Of a stretch of DNA of 64,000 nucleotides, positions 59,201 to 64,000 are shown piece after piece. The translations under genes and the position numbers were made by a program. The DNA comes from Closterium sp. NIES-65 (Eukaryota; Streptophyta; Zygnematophyceae; Desmidiales; Closteriaceae): positions 992,001 to 1,056,000 of the forward strand of contig CANXME010001990.1 in NCBI GenBank assembly GCA_948144175.1, in the 5' to 3' direction. The notes under the pieces are model-generated. The model was not told the DNA's origin. It did no database searches and saw nothing but the letters and a program-made list of their open reading frames with translations. Each line of letters opens with the position of its first letter. Position 1 is the stretch's first letter.

Positions 59201-62200
59201 TATTGTAGTCGATTCAAAGGCAGAGCAGGGAACAGGCAGTCATTGTAGTCGACTCAAAGGCAGAGTAGGGAACAGGCAGTTATTGTAGTCGACTCAAAGG
59301 TAGAGCAGAGAACAGGCAGTAATTGTAGTCGACTCAAAGGCAGAGCAAGTAATAGGCAGTTATTGTAGTTGACTCAAAGGCACAGCAGGAACAGGCAGTT
59401 ATTGTAGTCGACTCAAAGGGAAAGCACGGAACTGGCAGTTATTGTAGTCGACTCAAAGGCAGAGCAGGGAACAGGCAGTCATTGTAGTCGACTCAAAGGC
59501 AGAGCAGGGAACAGGCAGTTATTGTAGTCGACTCAAAGGCAGAGCAGGGAAGAGGCAGTTATTGTAGTCAACTCAAAGGCAGAGCAAGGAACAGGCTGTT
59601 ATTGTAGTTGAATAAAAGGTAGAGCATGGAACAGGCAGTTATTGTAGTCGACTCAAAGGCAGAGCAAGGAACAGGCAGTTATTGTAGTCGACTCAAAGGC
59701 AGAGCAAAGAACAGGCAGTCATTGTAGTCGACTCAAAGGGAGAGCATGGAACAGATAGTTATTGTAGTCGACTCAAATACGACAGGGAAGAAGCTGTCAT
59801 TGTAGTCGACTCAAAGGCAGAGCAGGGAACAGGCAGTTATTGTAGTCGACTCAAAGGCAGAGCAGGGAACAGGCGGTTATTGTAGTCGACTCAAAGGCAG
59901 AGCAGGGAACAGGCTGTTATTGTAGTCGACTCAAAGGCAGAGCATGGAACAGGCAGTTATTGTAGTCGACTCAGAGGCAAAGCAGGGAACAGGCAGTTAT
60001 TGTAGTCGACTCAAAGGCAGAGCAGGGAACAGGCAGTTATTGTAGTCGACTCAAAGGCAGAGCAGGGAACTGGCAGTCATTGTAGTCGACTCAAAGGCAG
60101 AGCAGGGAACATGCAGTAATTGTAGTCGACTCAAAGGCAGAGCAGGGAACAGGCACTCATTGTAGTTGACTCAAAGGCAGAGCAGGGAACAGGCAGTCAT
60201 TGTAGTCGACTCAAAGGCAGAGCAGGGAAAAGGCAGTCATTGTATTCGACTCAAAGGCAGAGCAGGGAACAGGCAGCTCATGTAGTCCACTCAAAGGCAG
60301 AGCAGGGAAGATGCAGTAATTGTAGTCGACTCAAAGGCAGAGCAAGGAACAGGCAGTCATTGTAGTCGACACAAAGGCAGAGCAAGGAATAGGCAGTCAT
60401 TGTTGTCGACTCAAAGGCAGAGCAGGGAACAGGCAGTTATTGTACTCGACTCAAAGGCAGAGCAGGGAGCACGCAGTCATTGTAGTCGACTCAAAGGCAG
60501 AGCAGGGATCATGCAGTTATTGAAGTCGACTCAAAGGTAGAGCAGGAAGCAGGCAGTCATTGTAGTCAACTCAAAAGCAGAGCAGGTAACAGGCAGTTAT
60601 TGTAGTCGACTCAAAGGCAGAGCAGGGAACAGGTAGATATTGTAGTCGACTCAAACGCAGAGCAGGGAACAAGTCGTCATTGTAGTCGACTTAAAGGCAG
60701 AGCACGGAACAGGCACTTATTGTAGTCGACTCAAAGGCAAAGCAGGGAACAGGCAGTTATGTAGTCGACTCAAAGGCAGAGCAGAGAACAGGCTGTTATT
60801 GTAGTCGACTCATAGGCAAAGCATGGAACAGGCAGTCATTGTAGTCGACTCAAAGGCAAAGCAGGGAACGGGCAGTTATTGTAGTCGACACAAAGGCAGA
60901 GCAGGGAACAGGCAGTTATTGTAGTCGACTCAAAGACAGAGCAAAGACCAGGCAGTCATTGTAGTCGACTCAAAGGTAGAGCATGGAACAAATAGTTATT
61001 GTAGTCGACTCAAAGACACAGGAGGGAAGACGCTGTCATTGTAGTCGACTCAAAGGCAGAGCAGGGAACAGGCTGTTATTGTAGTCGGCTCAAAGGCAGA
61101 GCAGGGAACAGGCAGTTATTATAGTCGACTGAAAGGCAGAGCAGGGAACAGGCAATTATTGTAGTCGACTCAAAGGCAGAGCAGGGAGCAGGCAGTCATT
61201 GTAGTCGACTCAAAGGCAGAGCAGGGTACAGGCAGTTATTGTAGTCGACTCAAAGGCAAAGCAGCAAACAGGTAATAATTGTAGTCGACTCAAAGGCAAA
61301 GCAAGGAACAGGCAGTTATTGTAGTCGACTCAAAGGCAGAGCAGGTAGCAGGCAGTCATTGTAGTCGACTCAAAGGCAAAGCACGGAACATGCTGTTATT
61401 GTAGTCGACTCAAAGGCAGAGCAGGGAGCAGGCAGTCATTGTAGTCGACTCAAAGGCAGAGCAGGTAACAGGCAGTCATTGTAGTCGATTCAAAGGCAGA
61501 GTAGGGAACAGGGAGTCATTGTAGTCAACTCAAAGGCAGAGCAGGGAATAGGCAGTTAATGTAGTCGACTCAAACGCAGGGCAGGGAACAGGCAGTCATT
61601 GTAGTCGACTCAAAGGCAGAGCAGGGAATAGGCAGTTAATGTAGTCGACTCAAAGGCAGAGCAGGTAACAGGCAGTTATTGTAGTCGACTCAAAGGCAGA
61701 GCAGGGAGCAGGCAGTCATTGTAGTCGACTCAAAGGCAGAGCGGGGAACATGCAGTTATTGTAGTTGACTCAAAGGCAGAGCAGGGAACAGGCAGTCATT
61801 GTAGTCGACTCAAAGGCAAAGCAGGTAATAGGCAGTCATTGTAGTCGACTCAAAGGCAGAGCAGGGAACAGGTAGTTATTGTAGTCGACTCAAAGGCAGA
61901 GCAGGGAACAGGAAGTCATTGTAGTCGACTCAAAGGCAGAGCAGGGAACAAGCAGTTATTGTAGTTGACTCAAAGGCAGAGCAGGGAACAGGCGGTAATT
62001 GTTGTGGACTCAAAGGCGGAGCAAGGAACAGGCAGTTATTGTAGTCGACTCAAAGGCAGAGACGGGAGCAGGCAGTCATTGTAGTCGACTCAAAGGCAGA
62101 GCAGGGAACAGGTAGTTATTGTAGTCGACTCAAAGGCAGAGCAGGGAACAGGCGGTCATTGTAGTCGACTCAGAGGCAGAGCAGGGAACAGGTAGTTATT

Positions 62201-64000
62201 GTAGTCGACTCAAAGGCAGAGCAGGGAGCAGGCAGTCATTGTAGTCAACTCAAAGGCAGAGCAAGGAACATGCAGTTATTGTAGTCAACTCAAAGGCAGA
62301 GCAGGGAGCAGGCAGTCATTGTAGTCGACTCAAAGGCAGAGCAGGTAATAGGCAGTCATTGTAGTCGACTCAAAGGCATAGCAGGGAACAGGTAGTTATT
62401 GTAGTCGACTCAAAGGCAGAGCAGGGAACAGGCGGTCTTTGTAGTCGACTCAGAGGCAGAGCAGGGAACAGGCAGTTATTATAGTCGACTCAAAGGCAGA
62501 GCAGGGAAGAAGCAATCATTGTAGTCGACTCAAAGGCAGAGCAGGGAACAGGCGGTCATTTTAGTCGACTCAAAGGCAGAGCAGGGAACAGGCAGTTATT
62601 GTAGTCGACTCAAAGGCAGAGCAGGGAATAGGCAGTTATTGTATTCAACTCAAAGGCAGAGCAGGGAACAGGCTGTTATTGTAGTCGACTCAAAGGCAGA
62701 GCATGGAACAGGCAGTATTTTTAGTCGGCTCAAAGGCAGAGCATTGAACAGGCAGTCATTGTAGTCGACTCAAAGGCAGAGCAGGGAACGGGCAGTAATT
62801 GTAGTCGACACAAAGGCAGAGCAGGGAACAGGCATTTATTGTAGTCGACTCAAAGGCAGAGCAGGGAACAGGCAGTTATTATAGCCGACTCAGAGGCAGA
62901 GCAGGGCACAGGCAGTTGTTGTTGTGGACTCAAAGGCAGAGCAGGGAACAGGCAGTTATTATAGTCGACTGAAAGGCAGATCAGGGAACAGGCAGTTATT
63001 GTAGTCGACTCAAAGGCAGAGCAGGGAACAGGCAATCATTGTAGTCGACTCAAAGGCAGAGCAGGGAACAAGCAGTTATTGTAGTCGACTCAAAGGCAGA
63101 GCAGGGAACAGACAGTAATTGTAGTGCACTCAAAGGCAGAGCAAGGAAAAGGCAGTTATTGTAGTCGAATCAAAGGCAGAGCAGGGAACAGGCAGTCATT
63201 GTAGTCGACTCAAAGGCAGAGCAGGGAACAGGCAGTTATTGTAGTCGACTGAAAGGTAGAGAAGGGAACAGGCAGTTATTGTAGTCGACTCAAAGGCAGA
63301 GCAGGGAATAGGTAGTCATTGTAGTCGACTCAAAGGCAGAGCAGGTAACAGGCAGTCATTGTAGTCGACTCAAAGGTAGAGCAGGGAACAGGCAGCTATT
63401 GTAGTTGACTCAAAGGCAGAGCAGAGAACAGGCAGTTATTGTAGTCGACTCAAAGGCAGAGCAGGGAACATGCAGTTATTGTAGTCGACTCAAAGGCAGA
63501 GCAGGGAACAGGCAGTCATTGTAGTCGACTCAAAGGTAGAGCAGGGAACAGGCAGTTATTGTAGTCATCTCAAACGCAGAGCAAGGAACAGGAAGTCATT
63601 GTAGTCGACTCAAAGGCAGAGCAGGGAACAGGCAGTCATTGTAGTTGACTCAAAGGCAGAGCAGGGAAGAAGCAGTTATTGTAGTCGACTCAAAGGCAGA
63701 GCAGGGAACAGGCAGCTATTGTCGTCCACTCAAAGGCAGAGCAGGAAACATGCAGTTATTGTAGTCGACTCAAAGGCAGAGCAGGGAACTGGCAGTCATT
63801 GTAGTCGACTCAAAGGCAGAGCAGGGAATAGGCAGTTATTGTAGTTGACTCAAAGGCAGAGCAGGGAACAGGCAGTAATTGTAGTCGACTCAAAGGTAGA
63901 GCAAGGAACAGGCAGTTATTGTAGTCGACTCAAAGGCAGAGCAAGGAGCAGGTAGTCATTGTAGTCGACTCAAAGGCAGAGCAGGGAACATGCAGGGATT

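Larger units (their letters stand above)
51003..60035. repeat. Right copy of the ~8.35-kb tandem satellite duplication (no Copia)
   Basis: This copy aligns to 35521-37532 plus 44663-51000. The offset to the right flank of the element starts at 8,352 and drifts to 8,112, 8,073, 8,753, 8,833, 9,112 and 9,033 along the block. The steps are near-multiples of 40 bp, meaning whole-monomer gains and losses since the duplication. Shared rare variants (listed for the right block) confirm homology. Both ends are approximate. Confidence 0.87.
44663..64000. repeat. 40-bp satellite array, right block
   Basis: About 483 monomers of the same family continue past the window end, in the same orientation as the other blocks. 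Variants here are more diverse than in the left block (for example TATTATTAAC near 47491 and 56244, AGATTATAGAACAG near 49630 and 58742, and CAAATACGACAGGG near 50742). Single 39- or 41-bp monomers occur. No gene or other insertion is seen; the short frames in it are explained by lost stop codons. Confidence 0.97.

Overview
The window is almost entirely satellite DNA. About 55.5 of 64 kb is one tandem array of a 40-bp monomer (roughly 1,390 copies), and it runs off both ends of the window. The array is broken by two LTR retrotransposons of the Copia (Pseudoviridae-like) type, and there is no host gene. The organism must be a eukaryote. Both elements carry a primer-binding site of the initiator-Met tRNA type (TGnTATCnGAGC) and G-rich polypurine tracts, and the long element encodes a PR-IN-RT-RNaseH polyprotein in Copia order, which points to the green lineage (a land plant or streptophyte alga). 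I cannot name the species. The setting looks like constitutive heterochromatin, either pericentromeric or another satellite block.

Layout: satellite 1-28254; a 1,311-bp non-autonomous LTR element on the minus strand at 28255-29565 (258-bp LTRs that look identical, 5-bp target duplication GTTAT); satellite 29571-37532; a 7,125-bp autonomous Copia element on the plus strand at 37533-44657 (132-bp LTRs with one mismatch, target duplication GTCGA); satellite 44663-64000. The Copia element has one long ORF (39034-44319, 1,761 codons from the first ATG). About 1.3 kb of GC-rich tandem repeats lie where a classical gag would be expected.

The satellite has higher-order structure. Blocks of about 17 to 44 monomers recur, including a 27-monomer, 1,079-bp unit at 18-28 kb, a 778-bp unit with a diagnostic 21-bp deletion at 2.9-4.4 kb, a 1,517-bp duplication at 33-36 kb and a 17-monomer unit at 54.4-56.2 kb. 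On a larger scale, about 8.35 kb of array spanning the Copia insertion point is repeated in tandem at about 51.0-60.0 kb. That second copy holds the intact, empty Copia target site at 53010-53014, which orders the events: duplication first, insertion second.

The most interesting signals are (1) the empty-site paralogue; (2) a shared leader sequence just after the primer-binding site of the two otherwise different retroelements, suggesting the long one, or a close relative, mobilises the short one; and (3) an unusual Copia polyprotein with a short non-standard N terminus, an enlarged Cys/His motif, and a 12-residue LREWYA motif used four times. Short ORFs inside the satellite are chance products of stop-codon mutations and are not annotated.
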